Source: an uncultured Alphaproteobacteria bacterium
GTDB lineage: Bacteria > Pseudomonadota > Alphaproteobacteria > Caulobacterales > Caulobacteraceae
DNA length: 64,000 nucleotides
Direction: 5' to 3'
Assembly: GCA_903860975.1 (NCBI GenBank)
Contig: CAIOSI010000039.1
Span: 1 to 64,000, forward strand
Positions 7,339 to 15,317 of this stretch are shown one piece after another. The notes beneath the pieces were generated by a model, which did not search any database, was not told where the DNA came from, and saw only the letters and a list, made by a program, of their open reading frames with translations. A program made the translations under genes and the position numbers. Position 1 is the stretch's first letter. Each line of letters begins with the position of its first letter.

Positions 7339-8751
7339 ATGCGCATCCACTTCACAGGTCTCGCCGGTGCCGGAATGAGTGCGGCTGCCCTGATGATGCG
7401 AGATGCCGGCCATTTGGTTTCCGGCTCCGACCAGGACGTCTTTCCCCCCATGTCGACCTATGTGGAAGGCCTGGACTTTCCATTCCACCGCCGTTTCGAC
7501 GCGGCGAACCTGCCGGACGACCTTGACGTTTTAGTCGTGGGTGCCAGCGCCAAACTCGGCGGAGAGGACAATCCCGAGGTGGCTGAAGCACGCCGTCGTG
7601 GCGTCCAAATCACCAGCTTCCCAGAACTGGTCGGCAACGCCACGGAAAGCCGGGTCAACACCGTGGTCGCGGGTTCTTTCGGCAAGTCGACCTGCACGGC
7701 TTTGATGGCCCACATTCTTGTCGAAGCCCAGCATGACGCGGGATGGATGGTCGGCGCGATTTCGGCCTCGTTGCCCGAAACTGGACACTGGGGAACTGCG
7801 TCGGACGTCGTGTTGGAGGGCGATGAGTATATTGTGGGGCCGGCTGATTGGCGCTCGAAGTTCCTGCTCTATCATCCACGCCACGTGCTGCTGACGTCCC
7901 TGGTCCATGACCACATCAACGTCTTTCCGACCTTCACAGATTATGAAGCGCCGTTCGCTGAGCTGCTCAAGTTGCTGCCGGCCGAAGGTCTGCTGGTCGC
8001 CCGCAAGAGCCCGGCCATTCGTAAGATCGCCGATGCAGCGGCATGCCGTGTCGTCTGGTACGACACGGCGCGCTGTGACGGGTGGTGGGCCGACGATGTG
8101 ATTTATGGCGATGTCACACGCTTTGCTCTGGTGAGCCCAGAGGGGCGGCGTATCGCCCTGTCCACGAGCTTACTCGGCGCACACAACATCGAGAATATCG
8201 TGGGGGTCGGGGCTTATCTGCTTGAGCGCGGTCTGGTCAGCGAACACGTCTTATCATCAGCGGTCGCGAGCTTTGCGGGCATCCGCCGCCGCCTCGACAG
8301 GCTGACGAGGCGTTCAATTGTGCCCGTGATCGAGGGATTTGGCTCGTCCTATGAGAAAGCCAGGTCGGCGATCGAGGCGCTGCTGTTGCACTATCCTCAG
8401 CGTCCGCTGACGGTGGTGTTCGAACCCCACACCTTCTCCTGGCGCAGCCGCGAGGCGCTTGGGTGGTACGACACGGTGTTTGAAGGTGCCGCGCGAGTCC
8501 TGATTGTTCCTCCACCGACCCACGGGGCGCAGACGCACGACCAGTCGAGCTTCGAGGAAATCCTTGTCTGTGCATCGGCTACGAGCGTGCCCGTCGAGGC
8601 TGTGACATCGGCCGAAGAGGCGGTCCGCCTGCTGAGCAGCCTCAGAGGCGATGAGGTGATACTCTTGCTCTCGTCGGGCCCGTTGTTGGGCTTGCCTGAC
8701 AGTCTGCCGCCAATCTTCGATGATCTCTACGCCGCAGCTGCCGCGGTCTAG
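7339..8751 (+). CDS. mpl: UDP-N-acetylmuramate:tripeptide ligase, Mpl-type Mur ligase
   Basis: A 470-residue Mur ligase resembling Mpl, which rejoins recycled L-Ala-D-Glu-mDAP tripeptide to UDP-MurNAc in the cytoplasm. Domain order: Rossmann-like UDP domain (HFTGLAGAGMSAAALMM at the start), central ATPase with P-loop VAGSFGKSTCTALMA near residue 115 and EGDEY near 160, and C-terminal ligase domain with FEPHTFSWR. The P-loop is GSFGKS where classical Mpl has GTHGKT, so substrate preference could differ. The ATG at 7339 follows GAAAGGAAG and begins the Rossmann strand. It is a single gene, with the 3' structured region 8828-8915 beyond it. Confidence 0.8.
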   Translation: MRIHFTGLAGAGMSAAALMMRDAGHLVSGSDQDVFPPMSTYVEGLDFPFHRRFDAANLPDDLDVLVVGASAKLGGEDNPEVAEARRRGVQITSFPELVGNATESRVNTVVAGSFGKSTCTALMAHILVEAQHDAGWMVGAISASLPETGHWGTASDVVLEGDEYIVGPADWRSKFLLYHPRHVLLTSLVHDHINVFPTFTDYEAPFAELLKLLPAEGLLVARKSPAIRKIADAAACRVVWYDTARCDGWWADDVIYGDVTRFALVSPEGRRIALSTSLLGAHNIENIVGVGAYLLERGLVSEHVLSSAVASFAGIRRRLDRLTRRSIVPVIEGFGSSYEKARSAIEALLLHYPQRPLTVVFEPHTFSWRSREALGWYDTVFEGAARVLIVPPPTHGAQTHDQSSFEEILVCASATSVPVEAVTSAEEAVRLLSSLRGDEVILLLSSGPLLGLPDSLPPIFDDLYAAAAAV

Positions 8752-8827
8752 TCTGCCGCTATCGCGTTGATTTAGGCCTCTAGGCGGTCGTCCGAGGCGG
8801 GTGCCGTCAAAGCCGTACGCGGGGTCT

Positions 8828-8915
8828 GGGCGCAATCGAAGCGATCGAGGCGGCATGTGAGGTCGCGCCAGATTGCGCCCTAACTTTTAGGGAACAGCAT
8901 TCCACGCGCGACCTC
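8828..8915. other. Interlocked pair of perfect 10-bp inverted repeats (pseudoknot-like element)
   Basis: GGGCGCAATC (8828-8837) is the exact reverse complement of GATTGCGCCC (8871-8880), and GAGGTCGCGC (8859-8868) of GCGCGACCTC (8906-8915). The arms alternate a-b-a'-b', so in RNA of either strand both stems together would make a pseudoknot. A third hairpin, CCCTAA-CTT-TTAGGG (8878-8892), competes for the end of one arm. The element lies between the convergent mpl and acyl-CoA dehydrogenase genes; there is no coding frame. Confidence 0.5.
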
Positions 8916-9013
8916 GGCGGTCCGAGCGCCAATGCACCCGCCGAGTTGATCAGGGTTCGACCTGCAGGGCGCTAAGGTCGCGCAGACCGCAGGTCAGCAA
9001 TTGGCACCTATGA

Positions 9014-10318
9014 TCAAGCCTTGATCCCGAGAGCCTCAAACTCTCGGCGCTTTGGCCCGGCGTAGCCGAACAGATAAGCCGCCACCTTGCGGATCTGGAT
9101 CTCCTCTGAACCCTCGGTGATCCGATAGCGACGGTGGTGGCGGTAGATGTGCTCAAAGGGCTTGTGGCGAGAATAGCCGATGCCACCGTGCACTTGCATG
9201 GCCCTGTCGGCAGCCTCACAGACCAGGCGATTGGCCCAGTAGTTACACATCGAGACCTTGTCTGAGATCTGCCGCTCGATTTCCTTGTGATCCATCCGAT
9301 CCATCTGCCATGCGGTCTTACGGATCAACAGCCGCAGCATCTCGGCCTGGGTCGATAGCTCCACGAGCGGCCACTGGATCGCCTGGTTCTCGGAGAGCGC
9401 CTTGCCGAAGGGCTTGCGTTCGCGTGCGTACTTTACGCTCTCCTCGATGCAATAGACCGCCGCACCAAGGGATGAGGCCGCCTGGCGAATGCGGTTCTGG
9501 TGGACGAAGCTTTGACCCAGTCTCAGGCCTTGGTCGATTTGACCCCAGTAGCTGTCTTCGGGAATCCAGACGTCCGTGAAGCTCACGCGTGGGTGATCGG
9601 TGGGCATGTTGAAGGTCCACAGGTACTCCTCGATCTTCACGCCAGGCGTGCTGGCCGGGACGATGAAGCAGGTGATGCCGGTGGCGTCGCCGTCCTTTCC
9701 GCTCGTTCGGGCGAAGACCATCACGTGGGTCGCGACATGCATCCCTGTGGTCCACATCTTCTCGCCGCGGATCAGCCAGCCGGGTTTGCCGTCCTTGTCC
9801 TGCCGCACGGCGGTCGTGTCCATGAAGGTGGCATCCGAGCCGTGCTCGGGCTCGGTCAGGCCAAAGCCGGTGCGCAGTTGGCCTGCGAGCAGCTTGTCGG
9901 CGTCGCGTTCGTATTGAGCGTTGGTGGCGAACTCCTTGAACATCAGAATGAAAGGGTTGTTGCCGACGATGGAATGCTCGTTCTGAAGGTCGTTGTGCAG
10001 CCCAAGCCCCTTGGCGGCCAGGTGTTCGCGGATGACCGCCAGCTCAAGCTGGGTTCCACCCTTGCCGCCCAGCTCTTTTGGCCAACCGAAGCGAAGATGA
10101 CCGGCGGCGTCGGCGCGTCGACGGGCCTCGCCTAACAGGGCCTCCCATTCCTTCTTCGGGAGGCCTCCGGCCTCCCAGTCGGTGCGTTCATATTCGCGCC
10201 GGTGATCGAAGTAACGGACGTTGTCGTCCTGCTGCTCCAAGGGTTTGATCTCTGCCTCAATGAAGGCGTCGAGCTCGGCCAGATAGGCCACAAGTTCTGG
10301 GGCAAGATCGAAATCCAT
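9014..10318 (-). CDS. Acyl-CoA dehydrogenase, ACAD10/11-like (LvaC-like)
   Basis: A 434-residue flavoprotein of the acyl-CoA dehydrogenase family. Visible marks: FAD/substrate segment GFGLTEPEHGSDATFM at about 155-170, IRGEKMWTTGMHVATHVMV around 185, KPFGKALSENQ, MQVHGGIGYSRHKPFEHIYR and a C-terminal YRITEGSEEIQIRKVA. These fit the ACAD10/ACAD11-type branch rather than straight-chain enzymes. The divergent neighbours are an aminoglycoside-phosphotransferase-like kinase and a DUF6285 protein, the gene set of LvaA-LvaB-LvaC in Pseudomonas levulinate catabolism. I infer a role in converting phosphorylated 4-hydroxyacyl-CoA to an enoyl or 3-hydroxyacyl-CoA. Electrons, if released, would reach ETF and the ETF-QO encoded at 43.3 kb. 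Confidence 0.85.
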   Translation of the reverse strand: MDFDLAPELVAYLAELDAFIEAEIKPLEQQDDNVRYFDHRREYERTDWEAGGLPKKEWEALLGEARRRADAAGHLRFGWPKELGGKGGTQLELAVIREHLAAKGLGLHNDLQNEHSIVGNNPFILMFKEFATNAQYERDADKLLAGQLRTGFGLTEPEHGSDATFMDTTAVRQDKDGKPGWLIRGEKMWTTGMHVATHVMVFARTSGKDGDATGITCFIVPASTPGVKIEEYLWTFNMPTDHPRVSFTDVWIPEDSYWGQIDQGLRLGQSFVHQNRIRQAASSLGAAVYCIEESVKYARERKPFGKALSENQAIQWPLVELSTQAEMLRLLIRKTAWQMDRMDHKEIERQISDKVSMCNYWANRLVCEAADRAMQVHGGIGYSRHKPFEHIYRHHRRYRITEGSEEIQIRKVAAYLFGYAGPKRREFEALGIKA

Positions 10319-10430
10319 CGCAGCGTTCCCTGATCGTTTTGTTGAGCAAGCCGTTCAGCCAGGCCATTTACAAGCCGCCGGAACACCCGCCTGATCCAAG
10401 ATTAGACCAACTGAGGAATTCCCCTAGGTC

Positions 10431-11426
10431 ATGACTGTCGATGTACTCTCAGCGCTGCCGCGGTTGGCCCAACGCCTGGGCGGCGCTGAGGCGTCTTTGG
10501 CCAGCGCCGAACGGCTATCCGGCGGTGCAAGTATGGAAACCTGGGCCTTCGGTGTTGAGGTCTTAGGTGTTGTTCGCGATTATATTCTGCGTCGTCGGTC
10601 CGCGCCCTTCGATCCGGAAAACTCGAGGTCAACCAGCCTAGCTGCTGAGGCCGCGTTGATTCGCGCCGTTCGAGCTCAAGGTGCGCCAGCTCCGCCGCTT
10701 GCGCACCTTTGCGATGCGCATGATGGGTTAGGTGAGGCCCATGTCACCGAACGGATCGCCGGGGAGACATTGGGGCGCAGGATCGTTACCGATCCCCGGT
10801 TCGAGGCTGTTCGTCCAAGGCTCGCGCGCCAGTGTGGAGAGATCCTAGCGGTGATCCACGCCACGCCGCCGCCATCCGAGGCGCAACTGAAGACGGCCGA
10901 CTTCCGGGTTGAACTCGGCCGTTATGAGGATGCTTATCGGTCGCTGGGTGCTGAGCGACCTGTGTTGGAGCTCGCCTTTCGATATTTGAAGACGGCTGCG
11001 CCCGAACCGGTCGACCCGGTGCTGCTGCACGGTGATTTCCGCAACGGGAACTTGATGATCGCCCCCTCAACAGGCGTTGCGGCGGTTCTCGATTGGGAGC
11101 TGTCCCATATCGGCGATCCCGCAGAAGACCTTTCGTGGATCTGCGTCAATTCCTGGCGGTTCGGGCGACCGGACATGCCGGTGGGTGGGTTCGGCGCCTA
11201 CGCAGACCTGCTGGCCGGCTACGAGGCGGCGGGTGGACGGCCGGTCACCCTGAAAAGACTTCGCACCTGGCAGGCGCTAGGGTCGCTTAAGTGGGGCGTC
11301 ATGTGTTTGATGATGTACCAAAGTTGGGTCGGTGGGACTGACGCTTCCGTAGAGCGGCCAATGATCGGCCGCCGGGTCTCGGAGACAGAGATCGACCTTA
11401 TCAACTTAATGGAGGCGGGCCTTTGA
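10431..11426 (+). CDS. Phosphotransferase (APH) family kinase, LvaA/ACAD10-type
   Basis: A 331-residue kinase-fold protein. The catalytic Brenner-type motif LLHGDFRNGNLM (near residue 200) and the metal motif VLDWELSHIGDP (near 220) are intact; the N-terminus has the substrate/ATP lobe start RLSGGASMETWAF. This clade is known as the kinase half of ACAD10/ACAD11 and as LvaA, which phosphorylates 4-hydroxyacyl-CoA. It lies 112 bp from and divergent to the acyl-CoA dehydrogenase, and its stop overlaps the next gene's start (TTGA), so the downstream DUF6285 protein should be translationally coupled. The ATG at 10431 has little upstream ribosome signal. Confidence 0.85.
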   Translation: MTVDVLSALPRLAQRLGGAEASLASAERLSGGASMETWAFGVEVLGVVRDYILRRRSAPFDPENSRSTSLAAEAALIRAVRAQGAPAPPLAHLCDAHDGLGEAHVTERIAGETLGRRIVTDPRFEAVRPRLARQCGEILAVIHATPPPSEAQLKTADFRVELGRYEDAYRSLGAERPVLELAFRYLKTAAPEPVDPVLLHGDFRNGNLMIAPSTGVAAVLDWELSHIGDPAEDLSWICVNSWRFGRPDMPVGGFGAYADLLAGYEAAGGRPVTLKRLRTWQALGSLKWGVMCLMMYQSWVGGTDASVERPMIGRRVSETEIDLINLMEAGL

Positions 11427-11776
11427 TCACCCACCCCAAGGCGGAGGAGTTGGCGCAAGCCGTCGCCCGCTGGATCGACCAGATCCGCCCCGATCTTGAC
11501 CCGCGTAACGCCTTTCTGGCTCGTGTGGCGTCCAATGCGCTTGCGACCATCGGGCGCGAACTGGCGTCCGGCCAAGCTGGCGAACGCTTAGCGACGGAGC
11601 GACTTTCTGGGGTCCTTGGGCGGGATGGCGCCCATGCTGAATTGAACGCTGAGCTTTGCGCGCGATTGAGGGCAGGTGAGTTCAACGTCGATACGCCCGG
11701 CCTGCTGGCAGCGCTCAAGGCCAACGTGCTTGACCAACTTTCGATCGATCAGCCGAATTACCGCCACGAAGGCTAA
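11423..11776 (+). CDS. DUF6285 protein, LvaB-like kinase partner
   Basis: A 117-residue all-helical acidic protein beginning HPKAEELAQAVARWIDQ and including FLARVASNALATIGRE, the pattern of DUF6285. LvaB of the levulinate pathway is a small protein of this kind that is required for LvaA kinase activity; the assignment here rests on size, helix pattern and coupling to the kinase. It starts with TTG whose last two bases lie in the kinase stop codon. No membrane or signal sequence. Confidence 0.75.
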   Translation: MITHPKAEELAQAVARWIDQIRPDLDPRNAFLARVASNALATIGRELASGQAGERLATERLSGVLGRDGAHAELNAELCARLRAGEFNVDTPGLLAALKANVLDQLSIDQPNYRHEG

Positions 11777-11801
11777 GTCGAGGACTTGAGTTGCGCGAGG
11801 C

Positions 11802-12086
11802 TCAAGCCGCCTCCAGCACCCGAATGATTTCGCTTTCGCCCTCGTCCCAAAGGACGGCGACGCCCGCGGCCCGCCCGCAGAGTTTGCCGAGGGCTTTTTT
11901 CACCTCCGGAGCGCGTAGGCGCTTTTCGCTAAGCCGTAGCAGAGTGTAGCCCGCGCCTTGGTCCTGGGCGTCGTCGTGAAAGCGCAGAACCGCGTCGACG
12001 ACCGAGCCTGGCAATGCGGGGCGTTCGAAGGCGGATGTATCGATCGGGCGAGCGGGGCGGCGAGGGCGGAAGGCGCGATATGCCAT
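11802..12086 (-). CDS. Hypothetical small protein
   Basis: A 94-residue protein (AFERPALPGSVVDAVLRF, then LLRLSEKRLRAPEVKKALG and a C-terminal IIRVLEAA). No domain recognised; soluble, basic N-terminus and acidic C-terminus. I chose the ATG at 12086 rather than the open frame up to 12161, because 12161 is the start of the divergent WYL regulator and the extra residues are not protein-like. It shares a short divergent promoter region with that regulator and could be its target. Confidence 0.55.
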   Translation of the reverse strand: MAYRAFRPRRPARPIDTSAFERPALPGSVVDAVLRFHDDAQDQGAGYTLLRLSEKRLRAPEVKKALGKLCGRAAGVAVLWDEGESEIIRVLEAA

Positions 12087-12160
12087 GGTCTGAACTCCAT
12101 TGCGGGTTTCAACGCGTTCAGCTCTGATGGGTTGCCACGACAGAATCGGACGTAGCTTCA

Positions 12161-13156
12161 ATGCGGCACGAAAAGGCTAGTCGGCTTTTGGAGCTAGCGC
12201 GGATCTTGGCCAGTACGGCTGAAGGTCTGACCCTCGACGAGATCGCCTCGCGGCTGGGCGTTGGGCGGCGGACCGCCGAGCGGATGCGCGACGCCGTTCG
12301 CGACGTCTTCCCGCAGTTAGAGGAGGTGGAAGATCCACCAACCCGCCGGTTTCGTATTCCGGCCGGTCTCGACGGTCTGTTCCAGGCCCCAAAGGCCGAA
12401 GAGCTGGCCGCTCTTGCGGCCGCCGCCGAGCTTTTTGCCCAGCAGGGTGCGGCCACGAGAGCCTCGGCGCTGAAGTCTCTGGAGCAGAAGGTATTGTCGG
12501 CCACTCGTGCGGCGGCCCGCAGAAAGCTCGCACCTGACCTGGAAGCCTTGCTGCAGGCAGAGACGATCGCCGTCCAGGCGGGGCCGCGACCATTTGAGGA
12601 TGAGGCGGTTCTGGCGGCCGTCCGCGAGGCCCTGCTGTCCTTGCGGGTCTTGCGCTTTCGCTATGAGGGTGGGGCCACGCCAGGTCGCATGCGCGAGGTG
12701 ACACCCTTCGGAGTGCTGTTCGGTCGGTCGAACTACCTGGTGGCCGACGAGGGCGCTGGCCCCCGTAATTGGAGGCTCGACCGTATCGCAGATATCACGG
12801 TGGCCGAGCGTCATGCCGTGCGACCAGACGGCTTTTCGCTGCAGAACTATGCCGATCAGAGTTTTGGCATTTTCCACGACGACACCGAAGATGTCGTATT
12901 GAGGGTGACTCCGGCTGGCGCACGCGACGCTCTTCGGTGGCGCTTCCACGCCAACCAGGTGATCGAGGCCCAGCCCGATGGCTCGGTGATCGTCCGCTTC
13001 CGAGCAAGTGGCATGTTGGAGCTCGCGTGGCACCTCTTCACATGGGGCAGCAATGTCGAGATCGTCGCGCCGCGCGTCTTGAGGTCTTTGCTGATTGAGC
13101 AGATCGAAATCGCCTATCGCGCTCATACGTCCGGATCTGTCGCAGCAGGTTCTTAG
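12161..13156 (+). CDS. WYL-domain transcriptional regulator (YafY family)
   Basis: A 331-residue regulator. An N-terminal winged HTH (LTLDEIASRLGVGRRTAERM, about residues 24-43) is followed by a linker and a WYL domain (RVLRFRYEG near 165, then REVTPFGVLFGRSNYLVAD and NWRLDRIADITV) and a C-terminal WCX-type extension ending near residue 325. WYL domains sense ligands such as nucleic acids or nucleotides, and these proteins often guard stress or defence genes. No defence genes adjoin here; the neighbours are a small divergent protein and a 53-residue membrane protein 30 bp downstream. Confidence 0.85.
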   Translation: MRHEKASRLLELARILASTAEGLTLDEIASRLGVGRRTAERMRDAVRDVFPQLEEVEDPPTRRFRIPAGLDGLFQAPKAEELAALAAAAELFAQQGAATRASALKSLEQKVLSATRAAARRKLAPDLEALLQAETIAVQAGPRPFEDEAVLAAVREALLSLRVLRFRYEGGATPGRMREVTPFGVLFGRSNYLVADEGAGPRNWRLDRIADITVAERHAVRPDGFSLQNYADQSFGIFHDDTEDVVLRVTPAGARDALRWRFHANQVIEAQPDGSVIVRFRASGMLELAWHLFTWGSNVEIVAPRVLRSLLIEQIEIAYRAHTSGSVAAGS

Positions 13157-13185
13157 GGTCGCCTCATTGGAATGAGGAGACCGCT

Positions 13186-13347
13186 ATGAGCGCCATCGCA
13201 GATTACGCCAACCTCTACGAAACCCAGTTCCGCACGCGCTCGCGACGCATGTGGCGTCTACGTTACCTGGGGGTTCTTACGGTTTGGGGGGTGCTGTTTC
13301 TTTTGCGGCCAGAACTCGCGCTGGCGATCTGGCGCGAAAGGACCTGA
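13186..13347 (+). CDS. 53-residue single-pass membrane protein
   Basis: Begins MSAIADYANLYETQFRTRS behind a good ribosome site (AATGAGGAGA) 30 bp after the WYL regulator. A hydrophobic segment LGVLTVWGVLFLL (residues 28-40) forms one membrane helix, preceded by an Arg-rich stretch that should stay in the cytoplasm. No family recognised. Probably co-transcribed with the regulator. Confidence 0.6.
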   Translation: MSAIADYANLYETQFRTRSRRMWRLRYLGVLTVWGVLFLLRPELALAIWRERT

Positions 13348-13500
13348 TTTCTTCACGCTCATCGCCGCCCAGCCCAACTTCAGCGGCACGCCATAAATCT
13401 CAGCTTCTAACCAAATGACCGATCGCCTTGATTTGAATCAGTGTGCGACCCCGTGCGGTGCGTTGAATTCAGGCCTGCGGTCAAAGAAGGAGCTGACGCA

Positions 13501-13683
13501 ATGCCGATGAATACGATCTACGTCTTGATCACTGTTTTTTTCATGTTCGGGAGCTTCGTGCTTGTCCTGGGCGCGGTCTCGATTTGGCTGCAGCTTCGCG
13601 ATTGGCGTGAGCAACGGACTCCAACTCGAGCCGCGGCGTTTTCGCCTAGCAGGCTGTTGAAGAAGTCTCGCGGCGGGCGATGA
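13501..13683 (+). CDS. Small membrane protein, C-terminal tail altered by IS insertion
   Basis: Starts MPMNTIYVLITVFFMFGSF behind GAAGGAG, with one membrane helix (residues 5-30) and a charged tail. From residue 49 onward it reads into the IS terminal repeat (RLLKKSRGGR, then stop). Joining the two flanks with a single CTAG copy gives a frame that continues PRPVELRKAA and stops at 15181-15183, so the ancestral protein was about 58 residues. The core is intact and the altered product may still function. Family unknown. Confidence 0.6.
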   Translation: MPMNTIYVLITVFFMFGSFVLVLGAVSIWLQLRDWREQRTPTRAAAFSPSRLLKKSRGGR

Positions 13684-13972
13684 AGTTGGCTTCGTCGCCG
13701 CCGTGGAAGCAGATTTGGCCCGTGAGGGAGCCGTCGCTCTGGATTTCGGCCCAACCGTCGCCCTGGGCCTCGTCCATCTCGTTGTTGCCGGACCAAGAAA
13801 ACTCGACCGCGTCGGTGTCGCCGCCGGCGAAGATCTGGCCGGTGACACAGCCGAAGGCGAACGCGCCGGAGCCGTGGTCCTCGAAGAGGATGTAGGCGGG
13901 CTCCATCATGTCGGGGAAGTCATCGTCATAGTCAGGCATCTCGACGATCCGCCATCTGCCCAGGACGCTCAT
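13646..13972 (-). CDS. IS passenger protein of unknown function
   Basis: A 108-residue acidic protein (MSVLGRWRIVEMPDYDDDF, then HGSGAFAFGCVTGQIF, VEFSWSGNNEMDEAQGDGW and GQICFHGGDEANFIARR). It resembles a small beta-rich family found as free-standing bacterial hypothetical proteins, whose role is unknown. It starts at the ATGA that ends the transposase, so the two are translationally coupled. Its last codons are the terminal repeat, and its TAG stop lies in the duplicated CTAG target. It may help transposition or be cargo. Confidence 0.75.
   Translation of the reverse strand: MSVLGRWRIVEMPDYDDDFPDMMEPAYILFEDHGSGAFAFGCVTGQIFAGGDTDAVEFSWSGNNEMDEAQGDGWAEIQSDGSLTGQICFHGGDEANFIARRETSSTAC
13647..13668. 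repeat. IS terminal inverted repeat, left
   Basis: Reads TAGCAGGCTGTTGAAGAAGT and two more bases; it matches the right repeat at 15133-15154 perfectly in inverse orientation. It encodes the last residues of the passenger gene. Confidence 0.9.
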
Positions 13973-15151
13973 GCCGGCGCCGCCAGGAGTTTGCGCAGGC
14001 GGATCAGGTTGTAGGCCGCGAGCGCCAGAGTGAAGACCGTCTCGACCCTGGCGCGGCCTCGGAGCTTCACCTTAGCCAGGCCGGCGGCGCTCTTGGCCCA
14101 GCCGAAGATCTCCTCGATCCGCTTGCGGCAGCGCTGGCTGACGGCGTAGCCGGGATGGCGGGTGGCGCGGCTGTCGACGGCGCTGGAGCGGGGCACACCT
14201 TTCCGGCTCAGGTGGCCGTCGATGGCGATGTGCGGCGTAACCTTGCGTCGGCGCAGGTCCTCGATGAAGCCCCGCACATCGTAGGCCTTGTCGGCGCCCA
14301 GGGTGATCCGCCGCCGCGTGGGCCTGCGGTCCAGCATGGCCAGCGTCGCTTCCCGCTCGGCCGTTCCGGTGGCTTGCGTCACGAGGCCGTCCACCGCCAG
14401 GCCGTGGCGGTTCTCCATCAGCGCGTGGCCCAGGTAGCAGAGCTTCGCCGGCTGGCCGTCGCCCTTCTTGTAGAGCCGGGCCTCGGGATCGGTGGTGCTC
14501 TGGTGGGTCTCGTTGGAGCGCTTCTCCTTGTGGAAGCCGCGCTCGGCGTTGCGGCCGGGCCCCTCCGGATCGTTGTCGGAGCCGTCCTTCCGGCGGAAGC
14601 TCTTCACCGAGGCCCAGGCTTCGATCAGCGTACCGTCCACCGAGAAATGGTCCGACGACATCAGCCGCTTGACCCGGGGCTGAGCCAGCACCGCACGCAG
14701 GAACTTACCCGCGATCTCGCCTTCCAACAGCCGGTCGCGGTTCTTGCTGAAGCTGGAATGGTCCCAGGCCGCATCGTCCACGCCAAGGCCCACGAACCAG
14801 CGGAACAACAGATCGAACTCCATGCGCTCCATCAGCTGCCGCTCCGAGCGGATGCCGTAGAACGCCTGCAACAGCATCGCCCGCAACAGCCGTTCCGGCG
14901 GGATCGACGGCCGTCCCAACCGCGGCGGATAGAGCGCCGCGAAGTCCTCGCTCAAGTCCGCCAGGGCCGCGTTTGCGATCTCCCGGATCGGCCGCAACGG
15001 ATGATCCCGTCGAACCCGCGCCTCCAGGTCCACATACGAAAACAACGACCCCGTCTGCTCGTCCGACCCACGCATCCCACACCTCAAGCTTGCGCCTGAG
15101 AAAGTGAATCATGCCGAGTCCCGCGCCGCTACAGACTTCTTCAACAGCCTG
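13650..15151 (-). mobile_element. Complete IS5-type insertion sequence with passenger gene
   Basis: About 1.5 kb bounded by perfect inverted repeats: the sequence read rightward from 13647 is the reverse complement of that ending at 15154 over 22 bp, counting the shared TAG of the palindromic target. Both sides carry CTAG (13646-13649 and 15152-15155), consistent with a 4-bp target duplication. It encodes a DDE transposase and a second small gene overlapping it by ATGA. Both genes are open and the ends match perfectly, so the insertion looks recent. Confidence 0.85.
13969..15075 (-). CDS. IS5-family transposase (DUF772 + DDE domain)
   Basis: A 368-residue transposase. The N-terminal DUF772 domain includes DLLFRWFVGLGVDDAAWDH and SFSKNRDRLL. 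The DDE catalytic residues appear in DHFSVDGTLIEAW (first Asp, near 145), LGADKAYDVRGF (second Asp, near 265) and RIEEIFGWAKSAAG (Glu, near 330). Length and arrangement fit the IS5 superfamily; the exact group (IS5, IS1182 or relative) needs comparison. The ATG at 15075 follows TTGAGGTGTGGG; an upstream TTG at 15087 is less likely. No frameshift or stop, so probably active. Confidence 0.9.
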   Translation of the reverse strand: MRGSDEQTGSLFSYVDLEARVRRDHPLRPIREIANAALADLSEDFAALYPPRLGRPSIPPERLLRAMLLQAFYGIRSERQLMERMEFDLLFRWFVGLGVDDAAWDHSSFSKNRDRLLEGEIAGKFLRAVLAQPRVKRLMSSDHFSVDGTLIEAWASVKSFRRKDGSDNDPEGPGRNAERGFHKEKRSNETHQSTTDPEARLYKKGDGQPAKLCYLGHALMENRHGLAVDGLVTQATGTAEREATLAMLDRRPTRRRITLGADKAYDVRGFIEDLRRRKVTPHIAIDGHLSRKGVPRSSAVDSRATRHPGYAVSQRCRKRIEEIFGWAKSAAGLAKVKLRGRARVETVFTLALAAYNLIRLRKLLAAPA

Positions 15152-15154
15152 CTA
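15133..15154. repeat. IS terminal inverted repeat, right
   Basis: Perfect inverse partner of 13647-13668, followed by the second CTAG target copy (15152-15155). Confidence 0.9.
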
Positions 15155-15317
15155 GGCCCGTCGAATTGAGGAAAGCCGCCTGAAGAGCTTTCTCAGCCCA
15201 ACGACAGAGGTCGAAACCGACCCACCGCATTCGGCCCAGCCGTGAGATGGCTGAGCCTGACTGCGGCGATGATTGGAATCGACCTCGACGTCGAAAATAT
15301 AGCCGCCGAAATCTTCG

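Noticed and set aside
14155-15099. Long open frame (314 codons) opposite the transposase
   Set aside because: Antisense shadow of GC-rich coding DNA; composition is His/Arg/Ala-rich and no ribosome site or family pattern was seen.
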